Assembly (NCBI GenBank): GCA_030248295.1
Contig: JASANH010000834.1
Coordinates: forward strand, 1-64,000
Length of the DNA: 64,000 bases
Reading direction: 5' to 3'
From: Mesodorylaimus sp. YZB2_4
Lineage: Eukaryota; Nematoda; Enoplea; Dorylaimida; Dorylaimidae
Part shown: piece by piece, positions 23,030 through 35,200 of the stretch
How the letters are laid out: every line of letters begins with the position of its first letter
How positions within the stretch are numbered: position 1 is the first letter of the stretch
The notes under the pieces: model-generated
What the model was told of the DNA's origin: nothing
Seen by the model: only the letters and a program-made list of their open reading frames with translations
The model's database searches: none
Position numbers and translations under genes: made by a program

Positions 23030-23497
23030 ATGCGGTTGGAAAGCGTAGTCATCGTCGCCGTCTCGTTTGTGGCCCTAGCGTCGGCCAGTGACCTAACTTG
23101 CAGTCAGCTGACCAGTGGGTCCAATCCGAATGAAGAGGAGAAACGGAAAGCCCAGCTATGCCAGTTGGCCGAATTAGCGGACGTTCTCAATGGTAAGTTA
23201 GTCTGACCAGGTGCCTGCAGTGTGTCACTCATCGGTCAGAGCACACGTCTTTTCAGGAATGACCAGCACAATGCACGAAGCCATGGTGGCTCTTCTCAAT
23301 GAGCAAGGTGAGCAGCCATGTCCCCTCATCCCACCTACAGTATGTACAGTATGGGTATTGCAGGTGTCTCAGTGGACGAGGCCAGTGGCACTGAAGTAGT
23401 GAAACGCAAAAACGAGTATTTGCGTTTTGGAAAACGCAAGCACGAATACTTGCGATTTGGGAAAAGGAAGAATGAATACTTGCGGTTTGGTAAATGA
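23030..23497 (+). CDS. flp-14: FMRFamide-like peptide precursor, FLP-14 type, copy 2
   Basis: Three exons (23030-23192, 23257-23307, 23364-23497; all phase 1 with GT-AG ends) encode a 115-residue precursor. It has a signal peptide ([19 protein letters not shown]), then a spacer with [16 protein letters not shown], a short 17-codon exon, then three cassettes: [20 protein letters not shown] and KNEYLRFGK. The middle cassette is exactly AF2 (KHEYLRFamide), the peptide conserved across nematodes from flp-14, which fixes the assignment. The flanking cassettes equal those of copy 1. The LCQLAE-ADV core is shared with copy 1, so this is a gene duplication. AATAAA lies at 23714-23719. The product is released from neurons as amidated peptides. 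Confidence 0.95.
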
Positions 23498-23499
23498 AA

Positions 23500-24140
23500 A
23501 AGAAGATTTTTTGGAAGAAGTGAAGCACATACAATTGATTGCCATTGCTTCGGTTCCGAGCAGCGAGTCTGTTTTAGCGATTACGCTTTCCTGTTTTCTT
23601 ATACGTTTGCACATAGCACACTATTCTGCATGGTATACCCACTTTGATTGATATAACGGGGTGATGATCAAGGCGATAGGTGCGGTTACGGGAACTGGTC
23701 GGGTGTTGGAAGAAATAAAACTGACTGCATTGATATACTGTACAATGAGCGTGGGGGGGGGGGGGGGGGGGTACAGGACATGAGAACGCCCTCATCTGCA
23801 CAAATAACTCGGGCTGGCTTAAAATAGGTGTTTGGGCGTGATGGCATGAAAGAGAAAAGAATATCCAATGCAGGCCGCACGTGACATTCTTGCGGAATTT
23901 ATTCTTCGTCAACATCAAAAATTGGTCGGCAGACAGACTACAACTTTTGCCTTTCCTGTTCTATAAACAAGTTTCTATTCTCACATTTTGGCTGATCTAC
24001 AAGACGTTTTAGAAGGGCGAGGATTGAGCGAGTTGCCACACTTGAATGCATGGTTTACGTCAAAGGCACGTTTCTTAAATCGTTGTTTGACTGAGTTCAT
24101 TTTCGTTCCTCAGAAACTACATTGGGTTGCAGAGGACGTT
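23500..24140. other. Intergenic with poly-G run
   Basis: 3' flank of flp-14-like copy 2. It contains a 19-base G run (23753-23771). No gene is seen. Confidence 0.5.
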
Positions 24141-24144
24141 GACG

Positions 24145-25338
24145 ATGTTTGTGCAATTATACTTTGCTGCCTTCTTGGCCACTGTAAGTTCCAACAAAAA
24201 TATTTACACCCTTTTCTTAAAAACATGCGTGATATTCGTTTTTTCAATTGCGCGCAGCCAGGCGTCAAATCTATTTCGAGTCAAGGCGCAACAATTCCCT
24301 CAATGCCCCGACTCGGTCATGGCACTGCCGGAAGCGGGTACGTAATTAAGAAAAGCTAGAAACTAGGTCTATTATATACGATTCGATTTGTCACGTATGC
24401 TTACATTTTCAGTGTGCCATTGGCGAGGGATCAGGAATATGCAAATGTACTGGTGGGATCCTAATGCTATACGACAGGACATGAATTTGTGCAGTACGAG
24501 GTATAAACTCTGATTTTGATTGGGGTAAAAAGGTCGTGGTCCAACCAATATTGCAGCTAGAGCTTGCAGGCCTAAGCAGGATTCAAGCAGCTTTGCAGAT
24601 CTGTCACACTCTTCTGGTTCTTGTGGCTACGGCTTTTGGAACATTTACAGCTCGCCTGAGAGACGCATGCTGTATTCACTATTAGGATGGAGAAAAATGA
24701 CGTGTAGTCTTGGAGATATACCACAGGTGTAGCTAATGACCAGACCATAGGCAGTTTAGGATGCGTCCTACATGCTAAGACATGCGGCAAGTTTAGTCAG
24801 GTTTTAGTTATTTCACAATCAGCTTGGTGTCCTAGAGTGAGACACCAAGCTGTCTTAAGTTTAGGACGATCACTGGCTGACACTGATGAGAGATTTTAGA
24901 CTAATCGTAAGATGAGCCGGCTGGATAAATGTTGGTTTAAGTTGGGCTGGTCTTGAACGCCTGGGGCATGTCAGGGATGAATGATCGACTTTCGCAAACT
25001 ATGCACCTACTGTATATCACTTTTTTCAGCTGGGACTAACTGAGAACTTTCTAGCCGTTAAAACAGTGGTATGGTCTCGTATGTCACCAAACCAGGTCCT
25101 GTGTTTTGTCGTCCTGGCAGAGACTGGTCTCTTTTTTAGGCTTCCCGACATCTACACGTGTCGAAGCATGTGCGAGCGCAATCCACTCTGCGTCGCAATC
25201 AATTTTAAGTATTCGGAGCCAAACAGCAGGAACAACTGTAATTTACTGACGCAGAAAGCCAACGGGCCTTCGGGGCTGCGTCTGTCGATGGCCATGGGCA
25301 CGGAGTATTGGGAAAGAGATACCACTATATGCGTGTGA
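24145..25338 (+). CDS. Secreted PAN/apple-domain protein 1
   Basis: Four exons fit one frame: 24145-24183, 24262-24337, 24413-24500, 25140-25338 (phases 0, 1, 2; GT-AG ends), giving 133 residues. A signal peptide (MFVQLYFAAFLAT) is followed by a single disulphide-rich domain. The last exon carries the PAN/apple pattern: YTCRSMCERNPLC, then VAINF, then NNCNLL, then a terminal Cys. PAN domains bind proteins or sugars outside the cell. The last exon aligns with that of the neighbouring gene ending at 27882 (C-x3-C, C-x-A-I-x-F, NC-x-LL, GPS-x-L), so the two are paralogues. AATAAA at 25545-25550. The first exon and the second acceptor were chosen by frame and signal-peptide sense; alternatives exist. 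Confidence 0.65.
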
Positions 25339-25837
25339 AACGCCTTCGCTCTCGTCTAGAAATCGTATTAGGAAGGACTTATGTGCGAAAGGGCCGATAT
25401 AGGTGACTCATCATCGAGATTCAGTGCTTAGAGTACCTGCATTATTCGGGCACTAGCGAGGAGTAGATGCATAGTCAGATTTGGGTATATCAGTCTTTGT
25501 ATTCCCGACTGTCCGCCTTTTCTAACAAAAAGAAGAACACCGTCAATAAAGAACGTATTCAGTCTTGGTGAAAGGAGAAATCACATTTATGAGTCTGTTG
25601 CACGCCTCCATCCAGTCCCCATACAATATGCCAGTCAGTACGCAACCGGATCGTGGGCGCAACAAAACACACTATGACTCCGTGTCATCACAATCACATT
25701 ACGTATGTGCTGAGGAGCGGGTTGTTCTTTGCGGATGCGCATCTTGTGATGATTCGCGAGGTGGTTCTCGGATTCATATAAGGCTTCCGACTGTGTGTTT
25801 TCGGTACTGCAAAGAAGTAAAACGGTTTTGGAAGAAT

Positions 25838-27882
25838 ATGAAAATTTTGATATTCCTTGTCTCACTGGTCTTAGAGGAGGTGAGCTTTACCTAGTGGAAA
25901 TGTTCTCCTTGATTCTGGAGCTTTGAGGGTTCTCGACTTGAGATCTCTGGGATGAGAGTCGGAGGCTGATCTTTGGCAGGTTATCTATACAAGTGTTTGC
26001 CATGCGTATTCCTTCCAGGGTCACCTGCTTCTGATTCTGGCCCATAACATATTTTCATTTCAGACCCTCGCTATGCCCCATCCTCGGTCCGCTGACATGC
26101 AGCCATTCATGGATCAAAAGTCTAAATCTGTCAAAAACAGCGGCAGCAGCGAGCATGAATCTTCAACGACCCCACTATTTCCAACGCCACCAAACACGAC
26201 TCTATTCGCTAGATCTCGTGGTGAGCAACCACCCCCACCACCAGGTCCAGCAGCACCCCCTGGCAACCCACCCTACATCGACGCATCTCTACAATTCAGC
26301 AAACTCGTCGATGAAGTTGGATTACCTTCTGACGTTCAAACTTCCCTTTTAAATTTCAATCCGGGTCCAGCTATTGTGCCAAGACCCAATCATCCTAGCC
26401 ATGTCGAAGACGGCCTCTTTGAATTATTTCAACTCAATGGTTCCACACAAGCAATAAACCAAAGCGCTGATGGTGGAGGGTCTCTCAGACAAGGAGGTCC
26501 GTGATTTGTTTTGCATGCTTGTGCTTCGAGCTCGTATCTTTTCTGCCATTTTGTTCGCTATAGATAATGCATTTGGGACATGTCTCACGCTTGTTCCCAC
26601 TTAACTCCCTTGCGCACCAACGTTTGGTGGCCGTAGCATGCACGGTAGCGTCATGTTCTCGGCCCGCCTGCGGACGGGGCTTCTTGCTTCCCGCAACGAC
26701 CGTCAGCAGATCTTTCCAGGGCACTAAGCGCACGAACTATGCACGTCAGTCGCAGCGGATACGCACGCTAATTATAACTAATCACTTCCGCACCTCATCT
26801 CCTCACCTTCCTTCCCATCAGCTAACGAACCAGCTGGATCGGCCTCAGTGCACGCTAGTCGCCAACGAGTCCTCCGTCACGGGCCCAGCTTCATACCAGC
26901 GCACCTTATAGGTTACAACGGAGCCTTACTCCATCTGAACGACTCGCTTCGCAGCTACACTCGCAATCAATCGGCAGACCTTCTGTCCGTCAATGAGAGT
27001 TTATCCTATCGACCCAAACCAGTTGCTCCGTTTGCAACCCACACCTCACAAAGTCAGCAACCTACCCGATCTACAACCAGTCCGCCATCCATGTTGGACC
27101 AAAGTCAAAACAGAACTTCCAGTCTGAACAGAACAACAGAGCACTTACGATTAGGTGCGGCCGAGTTTGGTAAGGCCCATGGCACTGCCGGGTTGGATTC
27201 ATACAAACTGTAGGTTTAAGGTAACGCGTCACATAATTCAATACCCACAACAGCCGACAGCACAACCGTGAATGTACGCGGAGGGCCAATGGTAACCAAC
27301 CATGGGGTCACTGAATCTGCGCCTGGCCTCACCAATATGTCAAACCCAAGTAAGATACGGGTCACATTCCAGAGGAATACCAGACCTATTCGGTTTCTCT
27401 TGTACAGCTGATGCAAATGCTGGTGTCCGAAGTGATGAAAAAGTCATACTCACCAACCCAAGAAAAGACATCAAGTCCGAGCATGCTAGTGCTCCATCAT
27501 ATCGCGCGCGGTGTCCATATCCAGTACCACCAGCTGACAAAATTCAAAAAAGTGCGTTTACTACCAAAGTTTCTGGTTCTATATTCACTCTGTATGGCAG
27601 GTGTTTTCAGAATGCGTATTCACAGTGACGAAAAGTCGGAATCTGAATATTTTTAATGGACATAGCGAAGTGTCCATATGCGAGACAATGACCCCTGCGC
27701 GTGAGCAGTGCGAGTCTATTTGCGCCGATGTCAACGAATGCCACGCTATTCACTTTTGTCCCGAATGTGTGGACCACAACTGTCGTTTGCTGAAGGAATC
27801 AAAAGGCGGTCCATCCCGGTTGGATCTGGTCGACCGTTACGATTTTGTTGACTACTCTGAGAAAGGACCGTGCACTCGTTGA
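25838..27882 (+). CDS. Secreted PAN/apple-domain protein 2 with long Ser/Pro/Asn linker
   Basis: Six exons keep an open frame: 25838-25879, 26064-26496, 26822-27169, 27254-27349, 27408-27551, 27611-27882 (phase 0, then four phase 1 introns), giving 444 residues. A signal peptide (MKILIFLVSLVLEE) leads into a ~290-residue low-complexity region rich in Pro, Ser, Asn and Thr with many NxS/T sites, including a PPPPPGP run. The C-terminal PAN domain is split by a 59-base intron. Its core is REQCESICADVNEC, CHAIHF, NCRLL and a terminal Cys. The protein is probably an extracellular, heavily glycosylated adhesive protein. The donor at 26497 (GTCCGT) is weak, so exon 2 could end elsewhere. It is the tandem paralogue of the 133-residue PAN gene upstream, enlarged by the linker. 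Confidence 0.65.
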
Positions 27883-28734
27883 GGCGAAAACCATTTTTTG
27901 TTCAAGATAGGTGTTAGCTGTACTAGAACGGGAGGAGTAAGCTTGACTGATACTGCGGACTGGATGGGTAGGTCACATATGGTATGTTGGCGCTTAGAGT
28001 CACTGGTGTGAATGTGAAGTACAATGTGTAGGTAGGCCTGTCAGTTCACTGGAACTTACTTGCTCATTCACAACACTATCTGTTCTTCGGATATACTAAC
28101 AATAAGCGAGAGAAAGAAAAGTCAACACCAATCGCTCCGTATAATATCTTTATTCCAGCGAATACCTGCCTTAAAACGAAAGAGATCGGGTAAACACGCG
28201 AAGCTACTGGGCGCAATATCAAACTTGGGCGTTTATGCGCCGCATGCCATAGAGTCATGAAAACCTAAACGTCATACTTCTTTCGATTTCGACGCACAGC
28301 TCTCTTCTGCACTAGCTTTCTGATGTCCGAGAGCAATAAGCAAAAAGATGTGTCTTACGATTAGTAGTTGCGCGTCCAAGTATTTGCGCGAGTATTTACG
28401 AAACCAAGTATTTGCGCGTCAACGGAGAAGACTCGTTTTCTGACAAGACTGTTGGCCTGAGTGCCTGGTAGCAACCTAATAAGAAAGCAATCAACTAGTC
28501 ATTGGATGAAGGGAACGGAGGAGAGAAATACGTTATGCAGTATACTCGAAAATAACAACCAATTTCATGTTATATAATAAAAATATAGTCAATACTAATA
28601 CGATGAACCCCGGATAAGTTATCACTCACACCACGAAAAATATACCTAATATCGATATATATACCTACGACTCTTAGTCCCTCGACACCTGCCTAAAGCT
28701 TACGTTCCCGTACCTGACAGGATTAGCTCTCGCC
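27883..28734. other. Intergenic, AT-rich
   Basis: No gene is seen between the convergent PAN gene and the minus-strand small secreted gene. The 13-base motif AAGTATTTGCGCG occurs twice (28379 and 28410 region). The last 200 bases are AT-rich. Confidence 0.5.
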
Positions 28735-29088
28735 TCACATATCAGCACACCCTTCATTCACGAAATCAATCATGTCGAACTCTGGGGCCACGCAAGCTCG
28801 GATCCCATTAGTCAGTCTGCAGTGGCCGTTGTAGCGCTTGACCTCCACGTCGCTGATGTAGCACTGCTTGCCCACGACGCCAGCATTGCCGCCGTTGCCA
28901 CGAAATTGACCAAACTCTCCACCAAAGTTGGAGCCACGTTTGAGCTTGGCGTCTGCCGGAGATGGTACGAGTCGATCGGGGAGCTGAGCAGTGTCTTCAG
29001 CAAACGAAGCCGCATTCCGCTCGCTGGACTCCGAGCCGACAGCAGTGGCGATAAGGACGATCAAAGCCAACATAAGCACGGCCGCCAT
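28735..29088 (-). CDS. Small secreted protein with convertase site, unknown
   Basis: An intronless 117-codon frame encodes a signal peptide (MAAVLMLALIVLIATAVG), an acidic propeptide-like stretch, a dibasic site (LKRGSNFG), a Gly/Phe/Asn-rich segment and a C-terminal domain with four cysteines (QCYISDV, HCRLTNG, RACVAPE, EGCADM). The layout suggests a secreted peptide or small toxin-like/hormone-like protein cleaved after KR, with two disulphides. No family is recognised. A minus-strand TATA (TATATATA, 29147-29154) lies about 60 bases before the ATG, which supports the start and independent transcription. A second KR (VEVKRYNG) lies inside the cysteine domain. Confidence 0.75.
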   Translation of the reverse strand: MAAVLMLALIVLIATAVGSESSERNAASFAEDTAQLPDRLVPSPADAKLKRGSNFGGEFGQFRGNGGNAGVVGKQCYISDVEVKRYNGHCRLTNGIRACVAPEFDMIDFVNEGCADM

Positions 29089-29146
29089 GGTTTCGGATCG
29101 ATTGATGAACTGATGGTTTGTATGGCTCCGAAGCAGCAGCTGCTCA

Positions 29147-29154
29147 TATATATA
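29147..29154 (-). promoter_or_regulatory. TATA box of small secreted gene
   Basis: TATATATA on the minus strand, about 60 bases upstream of the ATG at 29088. Confidence 0.5.
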
Positions 29155-29159
29155 CCATC

Positions 29160-30588
29160 ATGCACACAATCCCTAATTACACCCTGCCCACGGGATCCGA
29201 CCAGCCAAAGGAGCAAAGCTGGCAGGGAAGTTTACAAAAAAACGGATATCCTGAGCGTAGGTTCCTTTGTCGTCCGGAGCTGCAGTCATTTTTCACGTTT
29301 CTATCCCGCGCATCATGGGGAATTTTCCTTGCCAAGCATATATGTGCGTAGTTCATGTGACTAACATGGGAACATGGAAGCCATTAGCTAAAGCTTTCTG
29401 GCTGGTTATGTGTCATGCGCATCCTCACGACCTGATCATTAAAAGATGTTATTCTCGTCCGAGTGTTGCGTGCATGGGAGACGTGGGCTAGAACAAACCG
29501 GAAGCGGATGGTGGGTCGAACGTGCGAGCAGGTGCCAGCATGTTCTAGTCATAGCAGCACACCAATCGATGTACAGTTGAGCCCGCTCTGCTAAGCAGCT
29601 GTGTTTTGCTACGTTTCATGTCACGAGCAAGAGTTTTTGAGCGGCATAAAACCAGGAAGTGGTTTTGATCAAGTGTGGCGCCGAAAAAGCGGCCAGTTTT
29701 TCAAAAAGGTACAAGCCAAATAGATGTACAATTTCCAAACACCAAACTGTGCAACCACAAAAGTTTACCATGCGGTCGCTAACTGTAGCCGAAAATGCGC
29801 AAAGTAAGCAGCGTCGAGTTTGCCTAAGACCCTAAGCGTGCTCTTTATCCCGCGCTCCCATCGTCCACGCGCCAGTTTGCTTGGTCAACAAGAGACCAAC
29901 CGCTGGCCGGAAGCAAAAGGAAATGACCCCTGGCCTGGTCGCCGAGATTTTTTTCCGAAATGCGGATGCGGAGGCCGTTGCGTAATTTGTCAGCCGAGTG
30001 CAACGTCAACAAGCCACTCGCCGTCCCCAAAACGCATTGAAGTTATAAGTGCGGGCTCGACCCGACGCCAGGTCCCTAGCCCGATGGACACGAGTCCTTT
30101 ATGTATGCCCATCGGACGCTGGCACTCGAAAGCCGCCTATGGCGAGTGCGCGGAGGCTCGGTGGCGGATTTCCTGATTGTCCGCTCAAACCGGTCCAGCA
30201 CTGTTTGGGAGCACTCGAGGGCGCCGATGACGGAACGAGGACCATAGTCCACGTCCCACACTCAAACACGAGCTGGAAATCCCCTTGGCCCCATAGTGCC
30301 CAGATTTTCGCGTAAGCGCTTAGCGTCAATCCGCCTGTGACGTCGCCGACCGTCCCTAAATCGTTCCGCCCACCCGGCGACACGCCGGAGCCACGATCAC
30401 GATCAGTCAGTGTCTCCTTTTTGATCAAAGGCGCCCTCTCACTTAGCGTCGACCTATAAGAAAAGTATAGCTGCTCCATCTTTCTCGCCATTCCAGTCTC
30501 TCTCGTTCCCGTCGAAGAGATCCTGGTCAGCTTTCCACTGACAGGCTGACTGACACAGATATCGAATCCGTGTTCGACCACGTCGTCT
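29160..30588. other. Divergent intergenic region
   Basis: Lies between the minus-strand small secreted gene and the large WR1 gene. The part from about 29830 to 30580 is GC-rich. TATAAG at 30455-30460 is a candidate TATA box for the WR1 gene. No gene is seen. Confidence 0.45.
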
Positions 30589-30610
30589 CATGAACACAGT
30601 GCTGGCCAAA

Positions 30611-32201
30611 ATGGACGGTACAAATCGTCTAGGATTTTCTAATTTGCTTTTATTTTCTATTATATCGCTTGTGATTGCGTCAGGTGAGTCAATGGGACAT
30701 GGAAGGCTAGAAATGGGGTTTCTATGATCATATGGCTTGTCCTTCAATCAAATCAGAAATGTCTCTTTTCAGTCATGGCGCACACAACCTCAAGACCGCC
30801 ATCGTCAACCTCGGGTCCCTCTACCACGTCAAGTCAAAAGCCTACCAGTTCTCGTCCTCCAACGACCACCAATCACTCAATCATCTCATCGCCCTCTCTC
30901 CATGCCAACCAAAGCGCTCACGGAAAGAAGAACAACAGCTGCAACTTAGCTGTGGACACCGTGAAAAAGAACCCTGATAAGCCCGGTCATTTCCTGAAAT
31001 GCGAGCGCAAAACCTGGTAAGCAGAACAGTCGTCCTGCGTCATAAAATCTCACATCTTGCCAAGCCCGGTTTCAGGCGTCCAGAATCTGGTAATTCGACT
31101 CGTCCAAACAACACCAACAGCAGTCAACTCCTAATTGTCACTGCCGAGTGGACGCCCTACGACTGCAGCAAAAAGACACTAGAAGAATGCGTGGAAGAAT
31201 TCATGCTCGAAAAGAACATCACTAAAGGCCTCTTCAATTCACCGGGCGATTTTGACTATGAATCGTACGCTAATGGTGCCAACTCCATCGATCAATTGTC
31301 AGCAGCTGACTGCCGAGGTAAGTGACAATAGAGTCGAGGTTATCCACTGAAAAGATAGGTAGATACTGTATTTGGCTCCGCGTCTTTTGGGGGTGTGACA
31401 GGATTCGTGCTTCAATCGGAGCATAGCGATCTCATCGTCAGTTTATTTGTACTTCTCGAGAAACGGGGAAACCGCAAGTGAGGGCGAGCAGGATTTTCAA
31501 ACAAGTGGGCAAACAAAGCCCGAGTACGTAGGTAGTGGATATGCGGAACTAATTCCAACGGCCTCGAACTTTCAGGTTTTATTACTCAATATGCTCTCTT
31601 TTTTTGGTCATTTTGAGTGTTTTAATCAGAGTATTATGGCAGAGCAATATTATGGAAGACAGAGCATGATGTGCAGATGATGTTTGTGATGTCAGTTTGG
31701 GAAGCCATGCACTCCGCCATCTTTATTTTGTCTCCCACTGCTCACGTGCATATAACTACTTGCTTAAGTGGCGAGAAAATGATGCCGATATGACTCCCAA
31801 TCGAGAGTTCAAAGAATCCCACAAGCTGACCGGCAGGCGATCACCTACCTGACTAGAATGTTGCAATCAGCTAACTGAAAATTCTTCTTTTTAGCTGCGT
31901 CCCCTCCATCGCCAGGAGGTATCTGCTGCGCCAGCCAATCAGCGCGCCTCGAAATTGATCATACGGATTCACAGTATTACCTGCAATGCGTCCCCACACA
32001 AGGAACGCAGTATGTCAAAGTGCGCCTTTTCTGACAGTACTCAGACCACAGCTTTCTTTAGATCCCAATTCGGAACGTGGGTCCGCATGCAGTGCCCAAG
32101 TGGCATGATTTTCAACTATGCCGCGCAGTTGTGCTTGAACACGTACGGATCCCCGATGGGCAGCCAAACCCATAGCGCCAATATGACTCATAGTGTTGGA
32201 G
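30611..32201 (+). other. N-terminal part of WR1 gene: signal, Ser/Thr stretch, CBM14-like region
   Basis: Exon 1 encodes a hydrophobic signal (NLLLFSIISLVIAS). Exon 2 is Ser/Thr/Pro-rich (mucin-like) and ends HFLKCERKTW. Exons 3-5 contain two Cys-containing stretches. The second has CC, YYLQCV, then WVRMQCPSGMIFN and QLCLN, which is the spacing of a peritrophin-A (CBM14) chitin-binding domain. This hints that the protein binds chitin or a related polymer. The introns here have phases 1, 2, 1, 2 and 1, unlike the uniform phase 1 of the module exons. Confidence 0.55.
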
Positions 32202-35200
32202 GTGAGAGATTTTCCGCTCTTACGATTAGTGGTCAGTCTTGAACATCGACTCCAATCCCTTGGAAACGGGTAGACAACCCTGTCTTGTGTTCCAGCCATG
32301 TGCCCTGATGGTGAACGATCGAACATCCTCTGCAACAATTTGTATTGTCCGCCCAAGTACTTTTGCCACGATGGTGTCTGTTGCGCTGCTGGTCAAGCCA
32401 ATGAACAATTGAAGGCTGGAGCACTGACAGCAGGTAAGGTCCGCATGCGTCCCTTTGAGTTAAAGGAGAATGTATGTCTTGATCAAATGTCATTTTGACA
32501 GCAGTTGGACAGTTACTATGTGCATGTGACTTTTCTGCATTTTGCTGGCTTGCATTGTGTTGCATGCTGTAACGCTTTCACGCCTGTGTGCTTTGACTGA
32601 AGAGACACTATGGCCTAGTAAGAGCCTGTCACAATAGGCCGTTGCCCTGGCGGCGACTTGCCGACAACTATTTGCAACGAGAAACTTCATTGCAAAATTG
32701 GTTTCTATTGTCATGAAGTTGAGGAAAAAGCTGGATTCTGCTGTGCATTGCCTCTTGAAGGTAAAGAAAACAGTTTGGGTAAAAGTTCTTTAAGACTTTA
32801 CAGCAAACTTTTCTTCCAGCTCCCAAGTGCAGAAATGGAAGTCAACCATTGAGCTCAGTGCCCTTTTGCACCTTTCGGACTCCTTGTCCCATCGGGTATA
32901 TTTGTACTGATCGGCGGGTGTGCTGCAGCAACGAACTGGCCAAAGGTATGTTAATATATTCAGCACACGTATTCTGGCCGAGATTAATTCTTAGAGCTCT
33001 TCTGACAGGTGCAAGAGCAGACACCACCGTCTTTATTCACATCCATAAATGTCCTGCGAGGACATCGCCGACAGACCTTAGCTGCGGTATCCACCAGGAC
33101 TGCCCAGCGGGTCATATTTGCTACAATGGACGATGCTGCATGCTCCTGTCTAAAGCCATATCAGGCAGCCAAATCTCGATGGTGAAAAACCTGGATAACA
33201 AGTCCCGAAACGTGCTTGAGCAAAGAAGTTGGCATTGGAATGGCATTTCGGTCTCCTCTGGCAGCCAGTCAGAGCTTAGCCCGCAGGAACAAGGTACGGT
33301 TGGTTTTTTCAACATCATCACTCATGAAACATGCAAAATGATCTAAGCACAAGGTGTGTGATCTCTAATTATTTTACCGTTTCAGTCGAAATGTGCGGAA
33401 GTGGGGACGAACCTGCCGCAGAGCCCACATTCTGTGCCGTATCATCCTCATGCCCAAGTGGGCACGAATGCGATAGTCACCTCATGAAATGCTGTCCATC
33501 TTCATCTTTGTCCTCATCCACACCATATTCATCCGAATCAGAGGAACTTCCATTCACAACCACATTTGCGACAGCGTTTGTCACAGCGAGTAGACAAATA
33601 GGTGAGCTGTCTGCGCGTCTATTTATCGGAGCTCGTAAGATTTAGAATTTGTTTCAGGAAGATGCCCTGGCAATATGTATCCGCTGACCACCCGCAAGCC
33701 CTGCACTGAATCGAGCTGTCCGATCGATTATTATTGCGAACCAAGTTTGGAGCAGTGTTGCTTTGGCGGAAAAGACATTCAGAGGCCTGCAATCATCGAC
33801 ACACAAATTGTGAATACATCCATTTCTGTTGGTAAGTTGTGAAAGGTGTTTGGATTTCCTAGTGGCAAAGGGGGACTTCCAAGAAAATAGAACTACTGGC
33901 ATGGTGAATATCATGGTGCTAAATTTTAGTGAACTGTCCAACCGGCTTATCGCCCTCTTCACTCACATGCTACCAGGACTCTGATTGTCCGAGTGCTTAC
34001 TTCTGCCATCGACGATTATGCTGTCAACAAAAAACTTGCCCAAACGGTCAGCCTGCTCTGATTCGTCCGGCCAACTGCAGCTCTAATTCCAGTTGCCCAG
34101 ATGGGTCTGCTTGTATTGACGACGTATGCTGTCAGCTACCCGATCCGATTACTTGCCCAGACGGATCAGAACCAGCTAACTTGTCGACGCAGTGCACCAG
34201 TGACAACCAGTGCCCGTATGACTACTCTTGTCAGAGTACTCTCTGCTGCTACACCCGCCATGTCGCCAATGCTGTATTTCCAGTCAGGGCTGAATGCCCT
34301 GGATTGAATCCACCCTTGACTAATGTTACCTGCGGCGATAGTACCGCATGTCCTTTGGGATATGACTGCCATGTCGGGGTGTGCTGCCGGGAATCTACGA
34401 CATGCCCCAGTGGCACTGAGCCTGCTCAACATTGGCCGCGTTGTAGATTGTCATCGGACTGTCCTCTAGGATTTGACTGCCAGGGATCGACTTGTTGTTC
34501 CAATCCTGCCACTTCCACTGTCCGAATTCTGCAACCGTCTTTTTTGCCATCCTACATGAACACTCTGCCCATCTGTCCGGATGGGATGCCTCCATTGCCA
34601 ACGCATCCGATTTGCGATAGTGAACACTTGTGTCCAGCCGCGTACATGTGCATTGATTTCGTCTGCTGCAGAAATTTTGGCCTGCCCACTCGACTCTGTC
34701 CTGACGGAAACTACGCCTTGCGTGCGCCTTCATTTTGCTCAAGGTCCTTCGACTGCCCCGTGGGGTACGCCTGTGTCAGCCATGTATGTTGTATCCAGTA
34801 TCAATCGATCCATTCGATCATGCGGAGCCCACCAACAACCGCAGCCTGTCTTGATGGAATACTGCCGCTATCAACGTGCGAGAGAGACAAGGAATGTCCG
34901 AGTCCGTTTATGTGCCAAAACAACATCTGCTGCCCGAAACTGGACATGAAGTGTTGGGATGGAACGCAATCGCCAGTTTCCACTGTCTGTCTCACCAGTG
35001 GTCAATGCCCGGTTGGTTACGACTGTCAACGAGGCGTGTGCTGTCGCAGGAGGACGTGTCCAGATGGTGCCGAGATCATGTGGACGTTGCATCCTTGCTC
35101 CAGTGCAATTGACTGTCGTCAAAATTACGAGTGTATCGACGGAACGTGCTGTAGACTTGAACGGGTGGATCTGGAGAGTAAGTTTTTATATTTTATAAAA

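Noticed and set aside
28377-28425. CRISPR-like direct repeats (AAGTATTTGCGCG)
   Set aside because: Only two perfect units in a eukaryotic context; no array structure.
30099-30581. 160-codon minus-strand frame upstream of the WR1 gene
   Set aside because: No domain, signal or splice support; lies in a GC-rich promoter-like region.
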